DNA from: Pseudomonadales bacterium | GTDB taxonomy: Bacteria; Pseudomonadota; Gammaproteobacteria; Pseudomonadales; Alcanivoracaceae | Assembly (NCBI GenBank): GCA_022360555.1 | Contig: JAKSCQ010000252.1 | Location: 1 to 32,626 of the forward strand | Length of the DNA: 32,626 bases | Direction: 5' to 3' | Part shown: piece by piece, positions 1 through 6,878 of the stretch | Position numbering within the stretch: position 1 is the stretch's first letter | Layout of the letters: the number at the start of each line of letters is the position of its first letter | Made by a program: the position numbers and the translations under genes | The notes under the pieces: model-generated | Told to the model about the DNA's origin: nothing | The model's database searches: none | The model's input: only the letters and a program-made list of their open reading frames with translations

Positions 1-2400
1 CAGAGTGCCGGCAAGCCGATTCCCATGGCGGGGATTCCCTATCACGCGGCGGAAGGCTATCTGGCGCGGCTGGTGAAGCTGGGCGAGTCCGTGGCCATTG
101 CCGAGCAGATTGGCGACCCGGCGCTGGCCAAGGGGCCGGTGGAGCGCAAGGTGGTGCGCATTGTCACCCCCGGTACCGTCAGTGACGAGGCGCTGCTGGA
201 AGAGCGTCGCGACAACCTGCTGTGTGCTGTCTATGAGGACAAGGGACTGTATGGCTGTGCCAGCCTGGATGTGGCCGCCGGCCGTTTTGTGGTAACCCAG
301 GTGGAAGGCGGCGAGCAGATGCAGGCACTGCTGGAGCGCTGGTCGCCCGCCGAGCTGCTTTACAGCGAAGACAAGTCCCTGCCCGGCCGCTGGGCGGACA
401 AGCCCGGCAGCCGCAAACGCCCGGACTGGGAGTTTGATGAAGAGTCTGCCCGCCGCCAGCTTTGCCAGCAGTTCCAGGTGCAGGACCTGGCCGGCTTCGG
501 TGAGCCGTCTCCAGTGGCCGTAGCCGCTGCCGGTGCACTGTTGGGTTACGCCAAGGAAACCCAGCGCGGCGAGCTGCCCCATGTCACCGGCCTGGCGGTG
601 GAGAGCTTCGACGACACCGTGGCCATGGACGCCGCCACCCGCCGTAACCTGGAACTCACCGAGACCCTGGACGGCCAGGAACAGAATACCCTGGCCTGGG
701 TGCTGGACAGCACCAAGACCGCCATGGGCGCGCGGCAGTTGAAGCGTTGGGTGCACCAGCCCCTGCGTAACCGCACCACGCTCACCCAGCGTCAGGACCA
801 GATCGAGGCCCTGCGTCAGGGCTGGTGTTTCGAGTCCACCCGCGATGTGCTCAATGACATTGGTGACATGGAGCGGATTCTGGGCCGGGTGGCGCTGCGC
901 TCCGCTCGCCCCCGGGACCTGACCCGGCTGCACGCCAGCCTCCAATCCCTGCCGGCCCTGATCGGCACCCTGCCCGCCTCTGATGCCTTTTATGAGCTGA
1001 TTGAGCGCATTGGCCAGTTCCCGGAGCAGGTGGAGCTGCTGGGCCGGGCAGTGATCGAGAACCCGCCCATGCTGATTCGTGATGGCGGCGTCATCGCCCC
1101 CGGCTACAACGAAGAGCTGGACGAACTGCGTTCCATCAGTGAAAACGCCGGCGCGGTGCTGGTGGATATCGAGAAGCGCGAGCGCGAGCGCACCGGTTAT
1201 TCCACCCTCAAGGTGAAATACAACAAGGTCCACGGCTATTACATCGAGCTGTCCCGCCGGGAGGCGGAAAACGCCCCGGTGGACTACCAGCGCCGCCAGA
1301 CCCTGAAAAATGCCGAGCGTTTCATTACTCCGGAACTGAAGGAATTCGAGGACAAGGCCCTGTCTGCCTCCAGCAAAGCCCTGACTCTGGAAAAACGCCT
1401 TTATGAAGAGCTGCTGGAGAAAGTGGCGGCGGACCTGCACGCCCTGCAACGCAGCGCCGCCGCCGTGGCGGAACTGGATGTACTGGCGGCGCTGGCCGAA
1501 CGGGCGGAAACGCTCAACTGGGTGCGCCCGCAACTGGTGGATGAAGAAGCCATCATCGAGATCGTGGATGGCCGCCACCCGGTGGTGGAGCAGGTGCTGG
1601 ACGATGCCTTCGTGCCCAACAGCCTGCATCTGGATGATACCCGCCGCATGGTAATCATCACCGGCCCCAACATGGGCGGTAAATCCACCTACATGCGCCA
1701 GACCGCGCTGATCGCCCTGCTTGCCCATCTGGGCAGTTGCGTGCCGGCGGCCAGCGCCCGCATCGGCAGCCTGGACCGTATCTTCACCCGTATCGGTTCC
1801 TCGGACGATCTTGCCGGTGGCCGTTCCACCTTTATGGTGGAAATGTCGGAAACCGCCAACATCCTCAACAATGCCACCGCCGAAAGCCTGGTGTTGATGG
1901 ACGAGATCGGTCGCGGTACCAGTACCTTTGATGGCCTGAGCCTGGCCTGGGCGGCGGCGGAACACCTGGCGCGCAACCTCAAGGCCTTCACCCTGTTCGC
2001 CACCCACTATTTCGAGCTGACCCAGTTACCCGAGCAGTTGCCGGGGATCTACAACGCCCACCTCACCGCCAGCGAGCACGACAACCGCATTGTCTTTTTG
2101 CACCGGGTGCAGGAAGGCCCGGCCAGCCGCAGCTATGGCCTGCAGGTGGCGCAACTGGCCGGGGTTCCGCAAGGCGTGATCCAGCAGGCCGGGGAAAAGC
2201 TGCGTGAGCTGGAAGCGGGCAAGCCTCTGGCAACCGCAACGGCACCGGCCCCGACAGCCACACCGTCCCCCGCCCCGGCCCAGGCCAGCCTGTTCGCCGA
2301 GCCCAGCGCCGTGGAGCATGCCCTCAAGGAACTGGACCCGGATGATCTGACCCCGAAGCAGGCGCTGGAAGCACTGTATAAGCTGAAAGGCCTGCTCTAG
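1..2400 (+). CDS. mutS: DNA mismatch repair ATPase MutS (5' end outside window)
   Basis: MutS binds mismatched or looped DNA and, with MutL, starts strand-directed repair. The reading frame is open from base 1, so the gene enters from the left. About 55 N-terminal residues of the mismatch-binding domain are missing, judged against the usual length of roughly 855. The first visible residues match the conserved [10 protein letters not shown] segment. The core and clamp domains follow, then the ATPase: Walker [10 protein letters not shown] near base 1663, the [14 protein letters not shown] signature, Walker [10 protein letters not shown] near 1893, and the FATHYFELT helix. A Pro/Ala-rich linker leads to the C-terminal tetramerisation segment ending in [17 protein letters not shown]. 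No frameshift or lost catalytic residue is seen. A repeat element and a REP sequence follow, and I see no classic U-tract terminator. Confidence 0.97.
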   Translation, partial: QSAGKPIPMAGIPYHAAEGYLARLVKLGESVAIAEQIGDPALAKGPVERKVVRIVTPGTVSDEALLEERRDNLLCAVYEDKGLYGCASLDVAAGRFVVTQVEGGEQMQALLERWSPAELLYSEDKSLPGRWADKPGSRKRPDWEFDEESARRQLCQQFQVQDLAGFGEPSPVAVAAAGALLGYAKETQRGELPHVTGLAVESFDDTVAMDAATRRNLELTETLDGQEQNTLAWVLDSTKTAMGARQLKRWVHQPLRNRTTLTQRQDQIEALRQGWCFESTRDVLNDIGDMERILGRVALRSARPRDLTRLHASLQSLPALIGTLPASDAFYELIERIGQFPEQVELLGRAVIENPPMLIRDGGVIAPGYNEELDELRSISENAGAVLVDIEKRERERTGYSTLKVKYNKVHGYYIELSRREAENAPVDYQRRQTLKNAERFITPELKEFEDKALSASSKALTLEKRLYEELLEKVAADLHALQRSAAAVAELDVLAALAERAETLNWVRPQLVDEEAIIEIVDGRHPVVEQVLDDAFVPNSLHLDDTRRMVIITGPNMGGKSTYMRQTALIALLAHLGSCVPAASARIGSLDRIFTRIGSSDDLAGGRSTFMVEMSETANILNNATAESLVLMDEIGRGTSTFDGLSLAWAAAEHLARNLKAFTLFATHYFELTQLPEQLPGIYNAHLTASEHDNRIVFLHRVQEGPASRSYGLQVAQLAGVPQGVIQQAGEKLRELEAGKPLATATAPAPTATPSPAPAQASLFAEPSAVEHALKELDPDDLTPKQALEALYKLKGLL

Positions 2401-2427
2401 TCACGAACCGGCCTTTGTATAGAGACT

Positions 2428-2499
2428 GAGTCACGAGAGGCGAATGGCGAAACCCCATGAACAGGGGCTTTGGTTTTCGTCACTCGCTTCTCGCAACTC
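2428..2499. repeat. Heptamer-arm inverted repeat, copy A
   Basis: An imperfect inverted repeat lies 27 bp after the mutS stop. The left arm (2428-2453) and right arm (2472-2499) pair over about 25 positions, and the five mismatches are all transitions. Each arm reads as degenerate 7-bp units such as GAGTCAC or GAGAGGC on the left and ACTCGCT or ACTCGAA on the right. An inner CCCC/GGGG stem closes a small ATGAACA loop. It belongs with copies B to F in this window. In RNA it would form a long hairpin at the mutS mRNA 3' end, so it may act in 3' end processing or termination (inference). Confidence 0.75.
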
Positions 2500-2509
2500 G
2501 AAACCCGGT

Positions 2510-2538
2510 GGTTCGCGCCTCGAGAGGCGCCCCTACAG
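2510..2538 (-). repeat. REP-like palindrome, single copy
   Basis: Read on the minus strand this begins with a GTAG-type head (TGTAGGGGC), followed by a perfect 6-bp stem GCGCCT/AGGCGC around a 4-base loop (2515-2530), and a GCGAACC tail. A GTAG or GTGG head beside an imperfect palindrome is the hallmark of REP sequences tied to RAYT transposases. No RAYT gene is in the window. The pair at 13255-13336 has a related GTTGGAGC head and GCGAAG tail. Confidence 0.6.
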
Positions 2539-2664
2539 ACCATGGGGCCGCCTTGTTGTCCTCTCCGGACCTGTCGGGTTATTACCTTATATCAAGGCTT
2601 TGTTTGCCTGCCCTTGACCATATCGCTAGACTAGCGCCACCCCAAGCGAGACCGCACCGGATGC

Positions 2665-2673
2665 TGTTATAAT
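2665..2673 (+). promoter_or_regulatory. Extended -10 promoter for fdxA
   Basis: TGTTATAAT is a perfect extended -10 (TGnTATAAT) lying 50 bp upstream of the fdxA start. No good -35 hexamer sits 17 bp upstream, as expected for an extended -10 promoter. Transcription would start near 2680, giving a leader of about 43 nt. Confidence 0.7.
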
Positions 2674-2722
2674 CGGCAGTCTGGCGCTGTACAAAGATCA
2701 AGACACCTGGCGAGGACAGGCT

Positions 2723-3058
2723 ATGACGTTCGTAGTAGGTGAGAACTGCATTAACTGCAAACACACCGATTGTGTGGAAGTGTGCCCGGTAGATTGTTTC
2801 TACGAAGGCCCCAACTTCCTGGTAATCCACCCGGACGAGTGCATCGACTGTGCACTGTGTGAGCCGGAGTGTCCGGTCAACGCGATTTTCTCCGAGGATG
2901 AACTGCCGGATGACCAGCAGGAGTTTCTGGAAATCAATGCGGACCTGGCCGAGAAGTGGCCGAACATTACCGAAATGAAAGATGCACCGGACGATGCGGA
3001 AGACTGGGACGGTGTGCCGAACAAGCGCGAGAAGCTGGTTCGGGAATGGGAAGGCTGA
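2723..3058 (+). CDS. fdxA: 7Fe ferredoxin FdxA ([3Fe-4S][4Fe-4S])
   Basis: A small cytosolic electron carrier of 111 residues, close in length and sequence to Azotobacter vinelandii ferredoxin I. The N-terminal half carries the cluster cysteines: C9, C17 and C21 (DCVEVCP) and the [12 protein letters not shown] block near residues 39-49. This is the usual split between a [3Fe-4S] and a [4Fe-4S] centre. The acidic C-terminal tail with the DAEDWDGV motif is typical of the family. The start is supported by an AGGACA ribosome site and the extended -10 promoter upstream. It is a single-gene transcript with its own terminator. It follows mutS, an order I recall from pseudomonads and relatives. The redox partner cannot be told from the sequence. 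Confidence 0.96.
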   Translation: MTFVVGENCINCKHTDCVEVCPVDCFYEGPNFLVIHPDECIDCALCEPECPVNAIFSEDELPDDQQEFLEINADLAEKWPNITEMKDAPDDAEDWDGVPNKREKLVREWEG

Positions 3059-3082
3059 GAAAAACGGTTACCCCATAAAGGA

Positions 3083-3110
3083 AAAGGGCGGCATCCTGCC
3101 GCCCTTTTTT
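3083..3110 (+). terminator. Rho-independent terminator of fdxA
   Basis: An 11-bp stem AAAGGGCGGCA/TGCCGCCCTTT with a 3-base loop runs into a T6 tract, starting 25 bp after the fdxA stop codon. Confidence 0.92.
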
Positions 3111-3180
3111 GCGTCGAGTCATCCTGACCCTTTTGCGCTCACCGTGACTTCCGTGTCTCGCGTTCCTTGCTTGTCCCTGT

Positions 3181-3504
3181 GCTCTTGTCCCTGAACACGA
3201 TTCCACTATAGCAACGGGTTTTGGCCGTGTGGGTAAAATAAATATTAAAAGTCTGGGCAAAATACGCACACAGCAGGAAAAAACTCTTTAAAATCAATTG
3301 TTTAGCTATAAAAACATCTATCAGAACCGCCCAAATCGGGCTGAAAAAGACTGATTTTTCCTACAGATTTGTAAGATATTTCCTACAAATACCCCCTGCG
3401 CATCCGCCGAATTGTCACTGCTACACGGGAATGGCAAAAGGGCGCCAAGTTTTTACATTTTCTCACTGGTTTTTACAGCACACACTGGCACATAGGGTTA
3501 GCAT
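3181..3504 (+). promoter_or_regulatory. AT-rich gene-free region with paired protein-binding-like repeats
   Basis: No plausible protein gene exists here and the base composition is far more AT-rich than the flanks. Three repeat patterns are visible. TTTCCTACA occurs twice (3357-3365 and 3379-3387). ATTTGTA at 3367-3373 is inverted as TACAAAT at 3384-3390. GTTTTTACA occurs twice exactly 20 bp, or two helical turns, apart (3449-3457 and 3469-3477). Direct repeats at this spacing suit tandem binding of an OmpR/PhoB-type regulator, but I cannot assign one. The repeats lie directly upstream of the candidate small RNA, so they may control it. Confidence 0.4.
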
Positions 3505-3616
3505 TGTCCCCATGAAGCCAGTGGTTATGCACGCTTCAACCAGTATCCCCCCAAGGCGCTAGCAATAGCGCTCACAACCCCCCTCTTCCACCCCTATTTG
3601 GAAGAGGGTTTTTTTT
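3505..3616 (+). ncRNA. Candidate small RNA, about 110 nt
   Basis: An orphan strong terminator (3581-3616) has no protein gene upstream except fdxA, which is already terminated at 3110. Between about 3505 and the terminator the sequence folds into discrete hairpins. One is TGAAGC/GCTTCA near 3512-3537. Another is a perfect GCGCTA/TAGCGC stem capped by a GCAA tetraloop (3556-3571). C-rich single strands (TCCCCCC and ACCCCCC) lie between the stems, as in small RNAs that pair with ribosome binding sites. The 5' end is a guess, because no clear -10 was found. No known RNA family was recognised. Confidence 0.45.
3581..3616 (+). terminator. Strong orphan Rho-independent terminator
   Basis: A 10-bp perfect stem CCCTCTTCCA/TGGAAGAGGG with an 8-base loop is followed by eight T residues on the plus strand. 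The minus strand lacks a T tract after the stem, so this does not terminate the convergent hpt gene. It marks the end of a plus-strand transcript that contains no protein gene. Confidence 0.85.
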
Positions 3617-3633
3617 GCCTGAAATTCCGTGTT

Positions 3634-3972
3634 TTACAGGGTTTGCAGGGCCTCACAGGCCTGCTGAAAGGCATGCTCAAGGCTATCCAGAAAGGCCGGC
3701 ACCTGATCCAGCTCCCCTTCCGTGGCCAGGCTTTCCAGTTGCAGACAAAGCTGACAGACCCGGGCCGCTCCCAGGTTGCCACTACTGCCTTTGAAGCTGT
3801 GCGCCTGGCGGCGCAGGGTTTCGGTGTCCTGCTCGGCCAGCGCCGCCCGTAATGCAGTCAGGCGTTGCTCGCCATCGCGCTGAAAGGAGTCGACCAGTAC
3901 CTGAAAGTCCTGGCCCATCACATCCTGTAGTTCTGATACCACGTCCGAATCAAGTATCGCTGTATCCTGCAT
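3634..3972 (-). CDS. Stand-alone Hpt (histidine phosphotransfer) domain protein
   Basis: 112 residues forming one Hpt four-helix bundle. The phosphoacceptor motif is QAHSFKGSSGNLGA with the histidine at residue 58, followed by the usual helix ending in LESLATEGE. Such proteins relay phosphate between hybrid sensor kinases and response regulators in the cytosol. No kinase or regulator is in the window, so its partners lie elsewhere. The start ATG has an AAGGAAG stretch upstream as a plausible ribosome site. The gene stands alone, running toward the orphan terminator of the candidate small RNA. The family call is firm and the pathway is unknown. Confidence 0.9.
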   Translation of the reverse strand: MQDTAILDSDVVSELQDVMGQDFQVLVDSFQRDGEQRLTALRAALAEQDTETLRRQAHSFKGSSGNLGAARVCQLCLQLESLATEGELDQVPAFLDSLEHAFQQACEALQTL

Positions 3973-4085
3973 GACTGCTCCGTCTTCCTTTACGGGGGGC
4001 TAATCTATCATCTAAGAAAACCATCTTACGTGCAGTGGTCTCGAAATCCAGAAAAAGTCGTAGCCCAAAACCGACACCGCCGTCG

Positions 4086-4700
4086 CTACAGCAAACCGGT
4101 TGCCCGGGCACGGGCCACATCCTGCGCGGTATCCACATCCCACAGTGGCGGCAACACCTGGGTGTGCTGGGCGGAAAAACAAGCCAGGCTGTCCTGCAGG
4201 GTCTGCGCGGTACTCCATCGGACACCGGCAAACCGCTCTGCGTTCCACAATGCGGCCTGGCTGCTGCCGAGCAACACATAGCCGCCATCTTCGCTGGCGC
4301 CGAAAACCACCGGTCGCCGCTGCAGGGCGTCCAGGGCCTGCTCCAGATACGCCGGCGTCAGTACCGGGCAATCACTGCCAACCAGCAGTACCCGCTGTGC
4401 ATGAGCCAGCGCCCGGGCCATGGCAAAGGTCATCCTGTCGCCCAGGTTGTCTCCCTGCTGCAAACAGCATACCCAACCCTGCTCCCGCGCCAGCGTTTCC
4501 AGGCTCGGGTCCAGGGCGTCCAGCCACAGCTCCACCTGGCCCGGGAAGGTCCGCGCCAGCGCCAGGGTCCCCATCAGCAGTTGCCGGTAAATGTCGAGCG
4601 CACCGGTTTCGCCGAAATCGCCAATCAGCCGGGTCTTGACCCGGCCGGGGCGCAACGCCCGGGCAAACACCAGCAGGGTGTCCTCACTCGCTATGGTCAT
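4086..4700 (-). CDS. DUF2064 / TIGR04282 glycosyltransferase-like protein (rSAM-associated transferase 1)
   Basis: 204 residues with a nucleotide-sugar transferase fold resembling CofC and other nucleotidyltransferases. Visible family marks are the N-terminal VFARALRPGRVKTRL segment, LLVGSDCPVLTPAYLEQAL in the middle, FGASEDGGYVLLG, and LPPLWDVDTAQDVARA near the C terminus. The family is known as a companion of radical SAM/selenodomain proteins. Here it is the last gene of the arsS unit, its start overlapping the previous gene by 17 bp with GGGAG just upstream, so translation is probably coupled. The product and substrate are not established. A role in building a sugar-linked arsenical is an inference from the neighbours. 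Confidence 0.85.
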   Translation of the reverse strand: MTIASEDTLLVFARALRPGRVKTRLIGDFGETGALDIYRQLLMGTLALARTFPGQVELWLDALDPSLETLAREQGWVCCLQQGDNLGDRMTFAMARALAHAQRVLLVGSDCPVLTPAYLEQALDALQRRPVVFGASEDGGYVLLGSSQAALWNAERFAGVRWSTAQTLQDSLACFSAQHTQVLPPLWDVDTAQDVARARATGLL

Positions 4701-5373
4701 AGTACTCCCGGTAAAGCGTTTGCGGGGACGCTCCGCGCCAGTAACGGTAGCGCAGCGACCACATGTGCCAGATGGTGCGCCAGGCTCCCCGGTTCTCCCA
4801 GCGGCGGCTGCTGGTCAGCAAGGGCGGACGCAGACAGGCGGGGCGCCGGTGTTGACGGAGCAAGCCGCTCAGGGCGATATCTTCCATCAATAGCTGATCC
4901 GGGTAACCGCCCAGCTCCATAAACAGCGCCCGGCGAACAAAGATGCCCTGATCGCCGGTGGCAATGCCAGTGAGGCGCGAACGCCAGTTCATCATCCCGC
5001 TGATCAGCCGGAACAGGGGGCGCTGACCACTGAGCCGCACGTCGAACCGGCCCCAGACGACCTGCGGGTCCAGATGCGAAAAGCACTCGCGGTGTTTACG
5101 TTCAAGCCCGGTATCGGCGTGGACAAACCAGAGCCAGGCCCCCGTCGCCTGTTCGGCGCCGGCATTCATCTGCCGGGCCCGGCCTGGCGTCACGATAAGA
5201 GTGCGATCCGCCCACTGGCGGGCTATGGCCACGCTGTCATCGCGACTGCCGCCGTCCACCACGATCAGTTCGTCAGCACCACCCATGACCGACCGAAACC
5301 CGGCCAGGGTGCTGGCCAGGGTAGCCGCTTCATTGCGAACCGGAACAATCAGGCTGACGCCGCCGGTTGTCAC
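4684..5373 (-). CDS. Family 2 glycosyltransferase, TIGR04283 (rSAM-associated transferase 2)
   Basis: About 229 residues of a GT-A glycosyltransferase. Key segments are VSLIVPVRNEAATL at the start, DELIVVDGGSRDDS for the nucleotide site, GRARQMNAGA, WLWFVHADT with the metal-binding His-Ala-Asp, and GDQGIFVRRALF plus MEDIALSGLL for the acceptor side. I place the start at the GTG at 5373, because it forms a 4-bp GTGA overlap with the arsS stop; a TTG at 5391 would add six residues. The family typically sits beside the radical SAM protein and the DUF2064 protein, as here. The donor sugar is unknown. Confidence 0.87.
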   Translation of the reverse strand: MTTGGVSLIVPVRNEAATLASTLAGFRSVMGGADELIVVDGGSRDDSVAIARQWADRTLIVTPGRARQMNAGAEQATGAWLWFVHADTGLERKHRECFSHLDPQVVWGRFDVRLSGQRPLFRLISGMMNWRSRLTGIATGDQGIFVRRALFMELGGYPDQLLMEDIALSGLLRQHRRPACLRPPLLTSSRRWENRGAWRTIWHMWSLRYRYWRGASPQTLYREYYDHSE

Positions 5374-6326
5374 TCCAACGCCCCGCCACAACTACTGCCA
5401 GCACCGGCCGTGCAACCAAAGCAGTGATCGGCCACGTAAATGGGTTCCCCTTCCAGATCCGCCTCCAGCAAGGCCGACAGGTGGGTATGGCTATCGTGGT
5501 GCCCCTGGGTAAGGTGCAGCATCTGGTTGAAATCGCAGTCGTACAGGTAGCCCCGGTAATCCACGCTGACGGTGTTACGACACATGACCGCCGGCAGGGT
5601 GTCGCGGTTAAAGTTGTCCCGCAACAGTTGCATGTAGTCGTTGAACTGTTCATGGGCCAGCAGGACGGCGCCGAAACGACTGATGGGCATGTTGGTAATG
5701 GTCAGGAGATTATTGAACCGAATGCCGAAACGGGCATCCAGCTCCCGCTTGTAGTCCGCTTCCAGGGTCGCCTGCGGCGGCGGCAGGGAAGCGCCTACCG
5801 GGTTGTAGACCAGATCCAGCGGCAGGTCATCACCATAGCCCACGGCATTGAGTTGGCGCAGGGCTTCGATGCTGCCCTGATACACGCCCTTGCCGCGCTG
5901 CTTGTTCACATTGTCTTCCAGATAACAGGGCAGCGATGCCACCACGTGGACCCGGTGCTGTGCGAGAAAATCGGCAAGATCCTCGTACCCCGGCTCCAGA
6001 AGGATGGTGAGATTGCAGCGATCGATAACCTCGACGCCCATCGCCGTCGCCTGTTTGACCAGGTAACGAAAGTGGGGGTTCATTTCCGGCGCCCCGCCGG
6101 TGAGGTCCAGCACCCGGATGTCCCGTTTGCGGATCACATCCAGTACCAGTTCCACGGTGTCCCGGTCCATCAGCTCGGTGCGCGTGGGGCCGGCATTCAC
6201 ATGACAGTGCACACAACTGAGATTGCAAAGATAGCCGAGGTTAACCTGCAGTATGCGGGTTGCCTGGCGCCGCAACGAGGGAAAGTCCGTCGTGCTGCGG
6301 ATCAGTAAATCATGGGTGTCCTGCAT
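5370..6326 (-). CDS. arsS: Radical SAM protein ArsS (arsenosugar biosynthesis type, Cys form)
   Basis: 318 residues. The radical SAM cluster motif CNLSCVHC (C34, C38, C41) is followed by LTGGAPEMNPHFRYL. The C-terminal Cys-rich domain ends in CFGCTAGAGSSCGG, the signature of the TIGR04167/ArsS family in which some members carry selenocysteine. This copy has cysteines throughout. ArsS is linked to arsenosugar synthesis from methylated arsenic, where it is thought to transfer a 5'-deoxyadenosyl group; the biochemistry of most homologues is untested. It heads a unit with two transferases, overlapping the next gene by 4 bp. An arsM methyltransferase is not in the window. The ATG has AGGTGA a few bases upstream. 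Confidence 0.88.
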   Translation of the reverse strand: MQDTHDLLIRSTTDFPSLRRQATRILQVNLGYLCNLSCVHCHVNAGPTRTELMDRDTVELVLDVIRKRDIRVLDLTGGAPEMNPHFRYLVKQATAMGVEVIDRCNLTILLEPGYEDLADFLAQHRVHVVASLPCYLEDNVNKQRGKGVYQGSIEALRQLNAVGYGDDLPLDLVYNPVGASLPPPQATLEADYKRELDARFGIRFNNLLTITNMPISRFGAVLLAHEQFNDYMQLLRDNFNRDTLPAVMCRNTVSVDYRGYLYDCDFNQMLHLTQGHHDSHTHLSALLEADLEGEPIYVADHCFGCTAGAGSSCGGALE

Positions 6327-6397
6327 ACATCACCTGTTCTCAATTTCTTTCATGCTAGCAATTGGATGTGAAGTTGTCGCAAAGGTTACAGGGGAAT

Positions 6398-6476
6398 GAG
6401 CGGGAGCCAGTGACGAGTTGCGAAAACCATGAACAGGTGTCCGGTTTTCGAAACTCGCAACTCGTCACTCGCTGCT
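6398..6476. repeat. Heptamer-arm inverted repeat, copy B
   Basis: An inverted repeat between arsS and the tRNA promoter. The right arm holds three 7-bp units of the ACTCGNN type, while the left arm holds two. The arms therefore align perfectly for a 14-bp block and then skip exactly one unit before the shared AAAACC/GGTTTT inner stem. The loop contains CCATGAACAGG, identical to the core of copy A. The one-unit difference suggests gain or loss by slippage. Confidence 0.75.
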
Positions 6477-6551
6477 TTACCAGGCCCGTTCGCTGTCCGA
6501 GAGACAACATCTACGGAGCGACGTGGCCCCGCTGATGATTCGCACGGCAAA

Positions 6552-6602
6552 CTGGCACCGAAATGGAAAATCCTTACAATCGTGTCTTCTTCTGCACCGG
6601 TA
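6552..6602 (+). pseudogene. Decayed duplicate of the tRNA-Arg promoter and 5' end
   Basis: CTGGCA, a 17-bp spacer and TACAAT (6552-6580) repeat the promoter of the intact tRNA at 6667-6695, with flanking identity (CTGGCACC and CCTTACAATCG). At about the right distance downstream, GCACCGGTA (6594-6602) differs by one base from the tRNA start GCCCCGGTA. The tRNA body is no longer recognisable beyond that, although an AGCGCT at 6633 sits at nearly the same offset as in the tRNA. The copies are 115-116 bp apart. The best reading is a tandem tRNA duplication whose first copy decayed. Confidence 0.5.
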
Positions 6603-6666
6603 TCCGTGTTGCCAGTACCCACAGGGCGAACCAGCGCTGAATAAATAGACGCTTGCGCCCGGGACA

Positions 6667-6695
6667 CTGGCACCACCCTCAAAAGTCCTTACAAT
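6667..6695 (+). promoter_or_regulatory. Promoter of tRNA-Arg
   Basis: CTGGCA, a 17-bp spacer and TACAAT give a sigma-70 promoter ending 14 bp before the mature tRNA 5' end. It is the intact copy of the duplicated promoter at 6552-6580. Confidence 0.6.
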
Positions 6696-6709
6696 CGGTC
6701 AACGCTTCT

Positions 6710-6786
6710 GCCCCGGTAGCTCAGTTGGATAGAGCAAGCGCCTCCTAAGCGCTAGGTCACAGGTTCGACTCCTGTCCGGGGCGCCA
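6710..6786 (+). tRNA. tRNA-Arg, anticodon CCU
   Basis: The full cloverleaf is readable. The acceptor stem GCCCCGG pairs with CCGGGGC, a D-arm GCTC/GAGC follows, and the anticodon stem AGCGC/GCGCT holds the loop CTCCTAA with anticodon CCT. The T arm is ACAGG-TTCGACT-CCTGT, the discriminator base is G, and the CCA end is encoded. It reads the rare codon AGG. No terminator was seen after it, and the MFS gene starts 92 bp downstream. Confidence 0.97.
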
Positions 6787-6878
6787 TCTTCCCTTCTCCG
6801 GTTTCTTCCACCCGCCCGGAACGGTTGAAAAATGAATTAGATTCAACAACACTTGCGGCCCGCCGGATGGAGTCATGC

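Noticed and set aside
1157..1164. GCTGGTGG words as Chi sites
   Set aside because: The octamer recurs in coding DNA here, but Chi differs between genera, and without genome-wide strand statistics nothing can be concluded.
3487..3503. Sigma-54 promoter (TGGCAC...TTAGC)
   Set aside because: The GG and GC elements are about two bases too far apart and the -12 element is imperfect.
5370..5372. TGA at the end of arsS as a selenocysteine codon
   Set aside because: ArsS relatives can be selenoproteins, but the conserved C-terminal site is already a Cys codon, the frame stops again after six codons, and the next gene starts in a GTGA overlap.
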